Shown piece after piece: positions 54,484-64,000 of a stretch of DNA of 64,000 nucleotides (its first letter is position 1; each line of letters opens with the position of its first letter). This DNA is from Aureobasidium sp. EXF-3400 (taxonomy: Eukaryota; Ascomycota; Dothideomycetes; Dothideales; Saccotheciaceae). The stretch is from assembly GCA_024195585.1 (NCBI GenBank), contig SWBL01000143.1:1-64000 (forward strand), in the 5' to 3' direction. The translations under genes were made by a program, and so were the position numbers. The notes below the pieces were generated by a model. The model was not told the DNA's origin, ran no database searches, and saw only the letters and a list, made by a program, of their open reading frames with translations.

Positions 54484-57400
54484 TTAATATTTGGCCTCCA
54501 TCTCCTGTGCTTTGTCTCTGAGGCCATGATTCAAATCATTATCGTCAGAGTCTCCAAGACTATCCTCGAACGTCGAGTGTCTGGATTTGTTGAAAGAGGT
54601 TAGTTCCGGGTGTTCTGCGAGTTCAGGCACACCCCTTAGCTCTTGGCGGACATGCGCATCCGGCAGTCCAAGTTTCTTCATCATCCTCCACGCCCATTCG
54701 GCTCCCTGCCGTAAAAGCGTATATTGACCATCGGCCTCTTTCAGAGCCTGCTTCAGAACAAGATGAATGGTCGCAATATTGAGGCCAGGTTGGGCGGGAA
54801 CGTGAATGGTTGCAAATTTACCACGAAATCCTTGGATGCGAATTCGAAGCTCGGGAGGACCATGGCCATTAAAAGCGGAGGTCAAAACTTGTGTGTCCTG
54901 ACGACGTGCAGTCATACGCGCTACACCACCTGGATTTTCGTCGTTCTTCGATGCCCATAAGGGCTCATTCTCGAGCGAGTCAGGCCAAAACTTGCCAAGA
55001 TACTGCTTGCCTGCAGTAGAACCGTATGTGTTGACCACACCACTGAGAATTTTGTTGAAAGCCCTAGGTGTGAAATTGACGTAATTTCTACCGGCCATAT
55101 TAGGGTAGATCATCCAGGCATATTGTCTCCAGTCGTCGTTGATAAGCGCAAGCAAGCGCCAAACACGGCTTCCAAGTTCGAAGGTATCATGTTTGTTGTG
55201 ATCCCTAACGAAACCTCTGGTTCGGAAACTGGACATTTTTCGGAAGGCTTTTGCGGATGGGGCGTTTCTGAGAGCTGTTAAATTACCAGCGCAAGATTTC
55301 GCCTCGCGTAAAATCGCCCTGATCATAGTCGCAGTCGTATCCGTACTGATACTGTAGTTGGGCAGCCTATCGAAACTTTCAAGAGCCTTGTCGACGAAAG
55401 ACCAGTTTCCTGCCTCTATCTGCTGGCCCAAGATCTCGTTCAACACTTCTTCAGGCGGATCTGTACGCGAATGTCCTTTTTGGAGCTCCAAGACTTTGCC
55501 CATCAGAACCTCGTCAGCAAGACTGGCAGCAAGTCTAATTAGAGGAGGGCCCATAATAGGGTCACTATATAGACCGTTGTGAACGATTGGACCATCCAAG
55601 TCCTCGGAATAAAGTAACCATGAGCCTAACTCGAGAGCTCCAGAATCGACAACCAGATTGACGAGATCAGCCAGGATGGGAACTGGTATCTGAGGAAAGA
55701 AACTGGGATAATGAATGCCACCATAGCGGCCTTCGAAGCCGAACTCACACGTATCTTCGTTGTCATCATGCATCGTGACATTTTGTTGCTTTGAAAAGAA
55801 TTCTTGAATCGACCTCTCCTTGTTTATGTCAGTCAAACGTTGCAGAGCTTGAACCACACCCATAGCACCAGGTAAATTGCCGAGTTTGATGTGAGCTCTG
55901 AGAAGGCGATGATGATAACCTATGCTAGCTGCAGAACCGTCCAGAACATACGCTGGCGTGGGCTGCCATAGTTGATCACGAGTAGGAGCGTTGACTGTAG
56001 AAATGTCATCACCAAACAAGGAGGTTACTGAGCTGATACTGCCCGCTAACTGCGGATCCTTTTCGAAATCAACACCTCTTGACTCAAAGAAGCGTAAGAT
56101 GATGGCATCCCATGAGGTATAGCCCAAGCTCATGTTGTTCTTCTCAAAGAAGATCTTCATCTCTCGCAAGAAACGAGCAGGATTCTCAGGCAACATGCCT
56201 CTCGAGCCAACACCGGTTCTGATATGGGATACGGCTGCATCGACGAAGGAAGCAATGACTTCTGCACTAACGGTTCTGCGGACTTTCTTCTTGTTGACGG
56301 TCTGATCAGTATCAGAAATACCTGTGTTGAAGAGATATTTGACTTCGTCCCAATTGATAGATTTTTCTTGACCAGACTGAATAATGGGATTGGCCAGCTC
56401 TCTCCAGGACAAGACAGACCAAGCATTGTTATCCAGGAGCTTTGACAGACGCGTAAGAATCTTCACACCCTGTTTGTAGAAACGCCCATACAACATTGCC
56501 CACAAGACCAGTTCAAGCCATATCTCATGACCAAGTCCGGTGACATGAACTTTGTACATAGAGCCAGGTATCTCGGGTCTCAGAGAATCATATACCCCAC
56601 CTCTTTCTTTAGCCTCTTCGACGACGTTGGTCTCGTGGGCTCTCCAGGCGGCGTCGGTCAGGGAAGTGATGATCTGGTTGGACAGCAAATGCAAAGTGGG
56701 AGGCTGACATAACGAGATGGGATCGTTAGGTGGCTGGTACGAGTAGATGGAAGAGGGCATAGCACCCGAGTGGTGCAGCATTGCGATGATTTCGAGAATC
56801 TCGGGCTTGATGGCTTGATTGGCGGGGTCCTTGTTGGCGCGGCCTGCATCTTGAACGATCATCCTGGCCAGACTGTACCAGATCTGGCCGATTGTCTCAT
56901 GGCGCAAGATAGCGGGCAGCGGTTCCTCAAGAGGATTGAGCTCTGCGGTAAGGTGGTCCAATGAAGGAGTTGCATGTAGTTTGCTCGGAGGATTGCTTGA
57001 AGGCGGGTTCAGCAAGGGAGAGTTTTGGTGTTGGGTATAGGTAGACAAGGAGAAAGAGCGTGGTATGCATGTGTTCCAAACATTGGTGTCGCGAGGAGGC
57101 GTTGGATCGGGTATAAAGTCATTCGAGATGACCATCGAGGCCAACCAAACAGCGGCCTTGGGGCGGTTCTGATTGACAGCCAAGTAGGTCAACAGGTCCA
57201 GGTCGTAGGTGTAAGACGAGATGTGGATGATGCGACTGATGTCTTGAGCCGAGTATGGCTCGTCTGTGATTCTGTAAGCACCGGGGGTGCGCAGACGAGG
57301 TGGCAGAGCAGCTTCGATGGCGGGCATCCATGACTTTTCGGTACGGGAAGCATGGCGAGCAGGAAGTTTGGACTGATCGATGTATGCAAAGCCACCCTTG

Positions 57401-57639
57401 TGCAGGGCCTTTCGATGTCGGATGGCAGTTTGGCGCGACGAGCGTTTCAGCCCGGCGGGATCGAGTGTGTCGAATGTGTCATTGTTGGCGCCAATGAGAC
57501 TGTCGTAGTCTTGGTCTTGAAGGTCTGGTCGAGTGCGGGTGCTACGATGGGCGAATCTTTGTTGAAGAGAGAGTAGTCGTGGGTTGATGCGGCAGGCAAA
57601 TGTCCTCAGACCTGCTATCCGGGCACAGCATCTTTGCAT
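54484..57639 (-). CDS. Probable mitochondrial helical-repeat (PPR-like) protein
   Basis: A single exon encodes 1051 aa. The N-terminus is a classical mitochondrial presequence: basic, no acids, Arg/Ser/Leu-rich (MQRCCARIAGLRTFACRINP, then RFAHRSTRTR). The rest is predominantly helical, with repeated segments of about 30-40 residues, for example SIGYHHRLLRAHIKLGNLPG followed by AMGVVQALQRLTDIN. Large fungal proteins of this look are usually PPR-type factors for mitochondrial RNA or assembly factors such as the complex I factor CIA84. I cannot tell which. No catalytic motif is visible. It diverges from the PARP-type zinc-finger gene. Confidence 0.7.
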   Translation of the reverse strand: MQRCCARIAGLRTFACRINPRLLSLQQRFAHRSTRTRPDLQDQDYDSLIGANNDTFDTLDPAGLKRSSRQTAIRHRKALHKGGFAYIDQSKLPARHASRTEKSWMPAIEAALPPRLRTPGAYRITDEPYSAQDISRIIHISSYTYDLDLLTYLAVNQNRPKAAVWLASMVISNDFIPDPTPPRDTNVWNTCIPRSFSLSTYTQHQNSPLLNPPSSNPPSKLHATPSLDHLTAELNPLEEPLPAILRHETIGQIWYSLARMIVQDAGRANKDPANQAIKPEILEIIAMLHHSGAMPSSIYSYQPPNDPISLCQPPTLHLLSNQIITSLTDAAWRAHETNVVEEAKERGGVYDSLRPEIPGSMYKVHVTGLGHEIWLELVLWAMLYGRFYKQGVKILTRLSKLLDNNAWSVLSWRELANPIIQSGQEKSINWDEVKYLFNTGISDTDQTVNKKKVRRTVSAEVIASFVDAAVSHIRTGVGSRGMLPENPARFLREMKIFFEKNNMSLGYTSWDAIILRFFESRGVDFEKDPQLAGSISSVTSLFGDDISTVNAPTRDQLWQPTPAYVLDGSAASIGYHHRLLRAHIKLGNLPGAMGVVQALQRLTDINKERSIQEFFSKQQNVTMHDDNEDTCEFGFEGRYGGIHYPSFFPQIPVPILADLVNLVVDSGALELGSWLLYSEDLDGPIVHNGLYSDPIMGPPLIRLAASLADEVLMGKVLELQKGHSRTDPPEEVLNEILGQQIEAGNWSFVDKALESFDRLPNYSISTDTTATMIRAILREAKSCAGNLTALRNAPSAKAFRKMSSFRTRGFVRDHNKHDTFELGSRVWRLLALINDDWRQYAWMIYPNMAGRNYVNFTPRAFNKILSGVVNTYGSTAGKQYLGKFWPDSLENEPLWASKNDENPGGVARMTARRQDTQVLTSAFNGHGPPELRIRIQGFRGKFATIHVPAQPGLNIATIHLVLKQALKEADGQYTLLRQGAEWAWRMMKKLGLPDAHVRQELRGVPELAEHPELTSFNKSRHSTFEDSLGDSDDNDLNHGLRDKAQEMEAKY

Positions 57640-58098
57640 TGGTTGTCTCCGAGCATTCTATGCTGGTGAGAGAACCAGGGCCTGTGTCTGAACAGTCAAA
57701 GGAGATGTAGATAGGCAGTTGCCTCTTGCCGGATCGAGTCTTGATGTCGTACATTTTTTGAGGGCCCATGCTAAATCCAGGGCCCTTTCCACTTCCAGCG
57801 CTTCCTCCGACTCGCCGACGCTGCTGCTGCTTCCGAGGTTGTGCTGGGCATACGTCATGGCGAGCTCCAACGCGTCTCTCGCGTTTCGACTCTTCAGCGT
57901 CTGCCTTCACATCGCTGTCTCTGCCTTGTGAAACAACTTTGTCTCTTTGGCTGTCTGCCACAATCCTGCTTCATCTGTTCTGTTCATTCTCTTTGACTTG
58001 CTGATAAATTGCGCCGTCGTTCTTAGTCTCCTGACCTTTGTGCTTTGCGCAAACACAATACTTTTTCCCTTCTCTTCACAACAATCAATCTCGTCACA
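57640..58098. other. Divergent promoter region
   Basis: 459 bp between two start codons. The right half is CT-rich leader of the zinc-finger gene; nothing else is seen. Confidence 0.5.
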
Positions 58099-59367
58099 AT
58101 GCCTTATCGTCTTGGTATTTCCTCCCGCATATCAAACAACAACAAGATTATCTCATCACTAACACTCTTACAGAACTTAGCCCCAACAACCGCGCCGGTT
58201 GCAAGGCCACGGATTGCAAGGACAAGGGTGTCAAGATTATGAAGGGCGAGCTTCGCCAGGCCACTCAAATCACTGTTCATGAGCATCAGAGCTGGGTCTA
58301 CCGCCACTGGTATGTTGATCAACTATACGAACCTGACTTGATTGCTTACCCTGACCAGGGGATGTGTCACCCCGAAGCAACTCGAAAACATGAAGGCCGA
58401 GTGCGGCATGGACATGGAATACGTCGATGGCTATGATGAGCTTCCTCATGAATTCCAGGAAAAAGTCTACCGCGCGCTCGACCAAGGTCACGTCGACATG
58501 GAAGACTGGAAGGGCGATCCCGAGTACAATGTTCCCGGAAAAACCGGCACTGGTCCAAGAAAGACCAAGAAGCAGAAAGAGGCAGAGGTGATTCTTACAA
58601 CCATCTCATTGTTATACAGTTCCCACTGACTCTTTCTACAGGTCGCTGCCGCTGCCGAAGCTGCAGATGGAAACGCCCCTAGTTCCTCCGCTCCTGAACC
58701 CGCTCCCAAGAAGCGCGGTCGCAAGAAGGCCGACCCCGACAACGAAGAAGCTGAGGCTCCCCCACCTAAGAAGGCCAGAGGAAAGAAGGCAGTCAAGGCT
58801 GAGGATGCCGACACCGAAGAGGTCGACGTCAAGCCTGCTCCTCAGAAGAAGGCCGCCAAGAACAAGAAGTCTGTCAAGGCAGAGGAGACTTCCGACGTCG
58901 ACGACACCATGAAACTTAGAAGAGAGACCGCAAAGGGTAGAAAAGTCAAGACCGAGGAACCGTCTGATGTCGATGAGCCTGAAGCACCCGTTGCTGCCCC
59001 TGCTCCCAAGAAGGCCGCCAAGGGCAAGAAGGCCGTCAAGTCTGAGGAGGCTGACGTTCCTGCTGAGCCTACTAGAAAGTCTGCCAGGGCAAAGAAGTCC
59101 GCCCCAGTCGCCGACCCTGAGACTTCCTCTGAGACCGAGGCCGAGGCTGCTCCTCAGAAGAAGAAGAAAAAGGCTGCTGCCAAACCTCGCAAGACAGCCA
59201 AGTCTAAGGAGATTATCAAGTCTGAGGACGAGGCCGGCGATGCTCAGGAGCCTACTGAGGCTGCCCCTGAGCATGTCGAGGAAGCCGCCGAAGAGCCTGA
59301 AGAAGCTGTCGAGGAGGATGGAAAGCCTGCTCCCAAGAAGAAGCGTGCCTCCAAGAAGAAGGCATAA
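58099..59367 (+). CDS. PARP-type zinc-finger protein with Lys-rich tail
   Basis: Exons 58099-58114 (16 nt), 58174-58309, 58359-58587 and 58642-59367 join in phase to 368 aa. The tiny first exon gives MPYRLE, continuing LSPNNRAGCKATDCKDKGVK. Residues ~1-95 form one PARP-type zinc finger, which binds DNA breaks in PARP1 and DNA ligase III; the ligands are the CxxxxC pair, then the H and C of YRHWGCVTP. No PARP catalytic or ligase domain follows, so it is a stand-alone fungal type. From ~130 the protein is a Lys/Ala/Pro/Glu tail resembling linker histone, with nuclear-signal-like clusters (KKRGRKK, PAPKKKRASKKKA) and five psi-K-x-E sumoylation-type sites. Likely nuclear; role inferred as DNA-damage or chromatin binding. 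Confidence 0.88.
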
Positions 59368-60466
59368 GCTTGTCAATCCCGAGTTGTCTTGACTCTTTGT
59401 TCGACCTCTCCACCACCATCCGCCGTCGACACACGCATCGCAGTTGTTTCTATGTTTATGCTGGCACGTTTTATACCCTTTCCCTTTACAAGTGTTGTCA
59501 CAATATCCCTTTTTCGGACTTCGGTTTAGCGATGCAAAGGAGGGCGTTCAGGGCTTACTGTTAGTTGTAGTCGACGGCCAATGACATGAGGATTCACTAT
59601 TCTACATCGCCTATAATTTTTCCATCATCAATGCAGTGTATTAGAGTACCTAGATCGTGTTCCCCGTTGGAGTATGCAGATTCGTTGACGTCAAGACGGC
59701 CATCAGCAGCACCGACCTGCAAACATCAATTCTCCTTCTCGGCCGTCACTACAACAACCACGACTGAAACTCCACAGCATGAGCACATTAAAAACGAAGT
59801 TCGTTTGCATGAGGCTGGAAGAATAACATCATCTGTGGAGAAGATGTTTATAGTGATCTTGTAGATCTTTCCGATGCAAGGTACGCGAGATATGGGACTA
59901 TACCCGATCGGGGGCATGTATTGGAAAATGACGATGAGATCTCACCTTGACGTCTTCTTTGCATGCTGTCCAGCCCTTTCACGCTCCCAGCACGAGCAAT
60001 CGCGTGTCTGTCACGATGGTTGCTGTTGGCGACAGGACGCGGGTCAAAGTCAATTGTGCACCTGTGCTTCGATCGAACCCAAATGGAACGATCTGAAGAG
60101 GTGAGATCCTCCGAGCCTCGTCGTCACCAATGGTCCGATTTCCAACATACACTTTCCCATTTTGGATACTTCATTGATGTCAGTATATTTGCTGGCCCTG
60201 GACACGTCTGCCAAACGCGAAGATGACGGGTGTGACGTGCCTGTTTATGTCGTTGACCGTTCATTGACACAGACAAACGACGATGAGGTAGTGTCTTTCA
60301 TCACTTGTATGCATGGTGGGTGCTTTCGTCAGGACGTCAAAGGCAAGGTATAAGTATCGTACTCTGCTTGCTGCTTTCTCATTCTTCTCATCATTCCAAT
60401 CTCCATCTTACACTTTAAACACTCAAACAACAAATCTTCTACTCCTCTTCCGAACACACAATCAAC
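59368..60466. other. Intergenic region, no gene seen
   Basis: 1.1 kb between two plus-strand genes. A TATA-like GGTATAAGTA lies near 60348, about 120 bp before the next ATG, followed by a CT-rich leader. Confidence 0.5.
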
Positions 60467-60889
60467 ATGTCTGCCGAATACACTCCCGAGACTTCCACCG
60501 GCGTTGCTGGCGACAACGACTACCAAAGCCGTACCGGCCAGAGCGAGATCCCCGTCCAGAGGGATGAGGCTTCCATTGAGGATCCCATTGACCCTGACAC
60601 TGCCGACTCCGACAAGGTCCTTGGTATGCCTTTTATCCTCTGAGGACTCGATCACGAAACGCAACCTAACACCTTGACAGAGCAAGATGAGAAGGCCGCT
60701 ATGAACGAGGACAACATCATCGATGGTCGCACCCGCGGTGCCGCTAAGCCCAAGGGCTCTTACCAGGAGCCTGGTGACGAGGAGGTGAGTCTCCTTATAA
60801 CATACCATCCAACACAAAAGACATTGTTACTGATAACTTTACAGGGTCTTCCTGGCCCGGATGACGGTACCTCTGCTGTTGCCCAGTAA
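60467..60889 (+). CDS. Small acidic protein, CHZ histone-chaperone-like
   Basis: Exons 60467-60623, 60681-60784 and 60845-60889 give 101 aa. The protein is highly acidic and probably disordered. The core EDNIIDGRTRGAAKPKGSY resembles the IIxGGRRTRG signature of the Chz1 histone chaperone, which binds H2A.Z-H2B, but the match is partial. The end is EPGDEEGLPGPDDGTSAVAQ. Short introns with good sites, C-ending codons and a TATA-like promoter indicate a real, well-expressed gene. Alternative: a fungus-specific stress or spore protein of unknown function. Confidence 0.72.
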
Positions 60890-61781
60890 ATGCTCAAAGT
60901 CATTATACCCTTGCTCGACTTTGATGATTGTATGAATAGAGATGGACCAGCGATGTATTATTAGATAATTACAATTTATGAATTGATGTGCTTCCACAAA
61001 ATATTTCTTCCACTTATCGGCTTGCAGCGTGATCAAAACAGCACCTCGACTCGTGCTGGAACTTGTCAAATGCATCCTCTTGACTAGCAGGACCAGCGGT
61101 AAGTTTGAGATGTTCATTTCATCGTTTCACCATATTTGTTGTTTCTGGCTCTTGATTCGATGGTTGTGCTTGTATCTCTTCCAGATCTATATTACGACTC
61201 TCCCTCTCGTGCTATGTCAAATTGCATCATGATGATTTTCTCGCCGTGTTAGGGTTACAGAACATATGTTTGAAGCCGAAGCCTTTTGCTAAAATGAAAG
61301 ATATCCCGAGGATCGATATAGCCTGCTACCACAGTGTCGCACAAGCTTGAAATAGCCAGAGATATATCGAGTGGTCAATATCAATAGATCGGACACATCA
61401 AACAGAGGAATGGAGCAGACATGAAGAAGTCATTAGCATAACAAGAGAAGAACAGGGTCATACCCAAGTCAAGAAGGACATGGACACTCAGCCACGACCC
61501 CGCAGTTTCCCCGATCCAATGAAGCTCTGGACAGCTTGACTTTCAAGACAATCAAACAATCGCAATTGCGCTTTCGACTCATCGCGCACCTGGAGCAGAA
61601 AAGGAGGAAAGAATAACTGGCCCTGACAAAACAATCTCGGACCGTCGACCTCGTGAGCCTCCATAGTCCGACTGTGACGACCCGAACCCTCGCACCTGCC
61701 GTATATTCAACGCCAGCATCATCTCTACTCCCGAATCAATCTTCTTACCTCCCATATAACACCTCCCTACCAACCGCAACC
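60890..61781. other. Intergenic region, no gene seen
   Basis: About 890 bp, holding the 3' UTR of the small acidic gene and the promoter and leader of sec11. No further feature is supported. Confidence 0.5.
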
Positions 61782-62388
61782 ATGTTCTCCTCACTCTCAA
61801 ACATGCAACCTCGCCAACTAGCGACCCAAGTCTTGAACTTCGCCCTGGTCCTCAGCACAGCATTCATGCTCTGGAAAGGCCTCTCAGTCGCAACCGACTC
61901 GTCCTCTCCCATCGTGGTCGTACTTTCCGGATCTATGGAACCAGCCTTCCAACGTGGAGACTTGCTGTTCTTGTGGAACAGAGGATTGGATACAAAGGTT
62001 GGAGAGGTGGTCGTGTACAACGTCAAGGGCAAGGATATCCCTATCGTGCATAGAGTTGTTAGGAGGTTTGGCGGTGGTAGCGGGTATGTTTCTCTTCTCC
62101 CCTACTCTTTTGGGTTTGTGTAAGTGAGATGCTGACAAAATTGTGTGATACAGACCTAAGGCTCCTCCGCTTCAACTCCTCACCAAGGGCGACAACAACG
62201 CAGCAGATGACACCGAACTCTACGCTAGAGGCCAGGACTTCTTGACCCGCAAGACAGACGTCATTGGCAGTGTGGTCGGCTACGTTCCTTTTGTCGGCTA
62301 TGTGACCATCCTGCTGGCCGAGTACCCTTGGCTCAAGACCGTGATGCTGGCATTCATGGGCTTGACGGTCGTCTTCCAAAGGGAATGA
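61782..62388 (+). CDS. sec11: Signal peptidase complex catalytic subunit Sec11
   Basis: Exons 61782-62083 and 62154-62388 encode 178 aa, the normal Sec11 length. An N-terminal membrane anchor ([18 protein letters not shown]) leads to the S26B catalytic core: Ser51 in VLSGSMEP, His90 in PIVHRVV and an Asp at 114 in [13 protein letters not shown]-terminal hydrophobic segment follows ([21 protein letters not shown]). The protein cleaves signal peptides in the ER lumen and needs the Spc subunits. The upstream in-frame ATG at 61653 would add a non-conserved leader; [16 protein letters not shown] is the family-like start. Confidence 0.95.
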
Positions 62389-63100
62389 TGAGCAAGAGAA
62401 CACGGAGACGAGAAAGAAGCAAACGTGTTGTGCATTTGATACAGGAGTTTGGGATACAAGGGACTTGTGTTGTGGCAGTGGCATACTTGCAAGTTCTTCT
62501 TTTGAATATCAAAAAGAGCCGTTGTAATTTTTGGTGTCTGTCTCAACCATCGGATGTGTTTGTGATATACCTGTGTCTTAGAATGACAGGCATCATGACT
62601 TGCGCCATGGACCCGCACTTGGGCAACGGGAGCATCACAATTCGCAAATGGCAGGCTGAAAGACCACACACTGCATCGCAAATGTCAATTGCAGTGCCAT
62701 GGACGACCGTCTCTTGCAGTAAAAGTAATCACAAGAAGGAAAGATCAAAGCAATAATCAAAAAAACATTGACCTTCGAATTGCCGCGGCCTCGTTGTCTG
62801 TTCGATGAGCGAGGCATATTGCAGTAGCTAACATGATGCGTTGGGTATAAGCCAGAGAGAAAAGAACACCACAATCCCCATTCCGGATTAGCCAGTGATG
62901 AAATCGCTCATTGTTTGCTCCCGCTCCTCCCAACCTTGCCGCCCCCTGTTCGTATCCGTGTGTAGAAGACATGCGATAGAAAAATGATAAAAACTTCAGA
63001 AGCAATTCCATGTGATAAACAGTAAGACAAGGCCATGAATGAAAAATTAGGCGTGACGGTCGATGACTCGAATCATGTCATTGGGTGGAGAGAGAGTAGT
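62389..63100. other. Convergent intergenic region
   Basis: 712 bp between the 3' ends of sec11 and nhp6. Only short unsupported open frames are present. Confidence 0.5.
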
Positions 63101-63599
63101 TTACTCCTCGTCCTCCTCCTCGTCGGCATCGCCACCCTGTTGTTATATTAGTTCGAACGCCAGAGATGGTTGAGATGCTCGAAAGGAACTTACAGCAGTG
63201 TAGGCAGCCTTCTCCTCTTCGTAGCGCTTCTTGTCGGCGGCAGCCTTAGCCTCGTAGGGAGTCTTCTGCTTCTCGTTGAGACTCTTCCACTTCTCACCGA
63301 GGATCTTGCCAACATCGCCTGTAAATACAGTTAGTTATCAGAGAGACATTGGTTCGCTTGCGAGTGGTGTTCAACTTACCGAACTTGATGCCAGGGTTAT
63401 CCTCGCGAACCTTCTCGCGCTGCTCGTTGGCGAAGAACATGTAGGCGGAGAGACCACGCTTGGGGGCGTTGGGGTCTGGCGACGAGATCAGTCATGATGC
63501 GCCGGAATAAGTGAAGCAATTGGAATAGAACTTACCCTTCTTCTTCTTGCCGCCGTCCTTCTTGGCGGTCTTGCGGCGGGTAGAAACTTCCTTAGGCAT
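63101..63599 (-). CDS. nhp6: HMG-box protein Nhp6
   Basis: Exons 63536-63599, 63380-63475, 63194-63318 and 63101-63136 join in phase to 106 aa, the size of Nhp6. A basic N-terminal arm ([20 protein letters not shown]) precedes a single HMG box at about 22-95: [20 protein letters not shown], then [19 protein letters not shown] and [19 protein letters not shown]. The short acidic end (DADEEEDEE) comes from the last, 36-nt exon. Nhp6 bends DNA without sequence preference and helps FACT reorganise nucleosomes. Three introns in 106 codons is dense for this window. Two MCB boxes lie 155-195 bp upstream. Confidence 0.96.
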
Positions 63600-64000
63600 G
63601 TTGATTTGATTTAGTCTGAGTCGCGGAGTCGGGGTTAGCAGATTGGCCTTAGAATTGAGTTGATGCGACAATGTGAGATGATGCGCTGGTTGATGTAATG
63701 GTCAAGTCCGCGCGCGTGTTGGTGAGTGAGAGCGGGACAGAAACATCACCAACGACGCGTCTTACGGGCGCAATTGAAGATAGCGACGCGTCGATTGAAA
63801 GGATAATTGACATACCGAAGTGATTGAAAGAGTTAGATGTGTTGTCGTTGTGTAGAGACGACTAAAGTGGTTGTGTTAGTCGTTGTGATGAAAGACAACT
63901 GAGCGATGAATGAAGTTGAGCGCGCGTGAAGGAAGGAATACAACAAAACGAGTGACGGAAGGAGCCATCGGATCGTTCTTTCCTGTTGTGTAAAAGAAGT
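63600..64000. other. nhp6 upstream region to window edge
   Basis: It holds two MCB boxes and presumably the 5' UTR. No gene is seen; a further gene may start beyond the edge. Confidence 0.5.
63754..63793. promoter_or_regulatory. Two MCB (ACGCGT) boxes upstream of nhp6
   Basis: ACGCGT occurs at 63755-63760 and 63786-63791, 31 bp apart. The second is in the palindrome CGACGCGTCG (63784-63793), identical to that in the SMC3 promoter. Paired MCBs are typical of MBF-regulated G1/S genes in yeasts. Confidence 0.5.

Overview
The window looks like nuclear DNA of a filamentous ascomycete (Pezizomycotina). The evidence is short GT-AG introns of about 50-60 nt with CTAAC-type branch points, fungus-specific families (DUF3176, DUF1769, Coq11, extracellular intradiol dioxygenase, vacuolar PrB-type subtilase) and no bacterial operon structure. 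Gene content fits a Dothideomycete, possibly a plant-associated or black-yeast-like species, but the order is an inference. I found 20 protein-coding genes and resolved exon joins for all multi-exon ones by splice motif and reading phase. I found no tRNA, rRNA, transposon or CRISPR array.

Layout. 0.9-8.7 kb: secreted intradiol dioxygenase with a long Ser/Thr/Lys tail, a DUF3176 membrane protein, and a GH29 alpha-L-fucosidase gene interrupted by one in-frame TGA at its most conserved Trp. 9.3-19 kb: housekeeping block with cohesin SMC3, YEATS protein Yaf9, Coq11-like protein, DUF1769 protein and an unrecognised 572-aa protein. 19.2-27.1 kb: a giant BEACH-WD40 protein. 27.9-33.3 kb: vacuolar subtilisin-like protease and a disordered Ser-rich protein. 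33.6-40 kb: a divergent GH2 beta-galactosidase / MFS lactose-permease-like pair sharing a 1-kb promoter, the layout of the Aspergillus nidulans lacD-lacpA and yeast LAC4-LAC12 pairs. 42.6-45 kb: a GT2 glycosyltransferase of the type needed for hyphal growth on surfaces. 47-51.3 kb: GPI-type GH12 glucanase and an F-box-like Cys-rich protein with two possible C-termini. 54.5-63.6 kb: a mitochondrial helical-repeat candidate, a PARP-type zinc-finger protein, a small acidic CHZ-like protein, signal peptidase Sec11 and HMG-box Nhp6. Three gene-poor stretches (40-42.6, 45-47 and 51.3-54.5 kb) hold nothing I can call.

How the genes work together. Most neighbours are functionally unrelated, as is usual in fungi. 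The exception is the galactoside pair (uptake plus hydrolysis). SMC3 and Nhp6 share an identical 10-bp palindrome containing the MluI cell-cycle box, which suggests common G1/S timing. Several secreted or wall-acting enzymes (intradiol dioxygenase, GH29, GH12, GT2) point to a plant- or surface-associated lifestyle.
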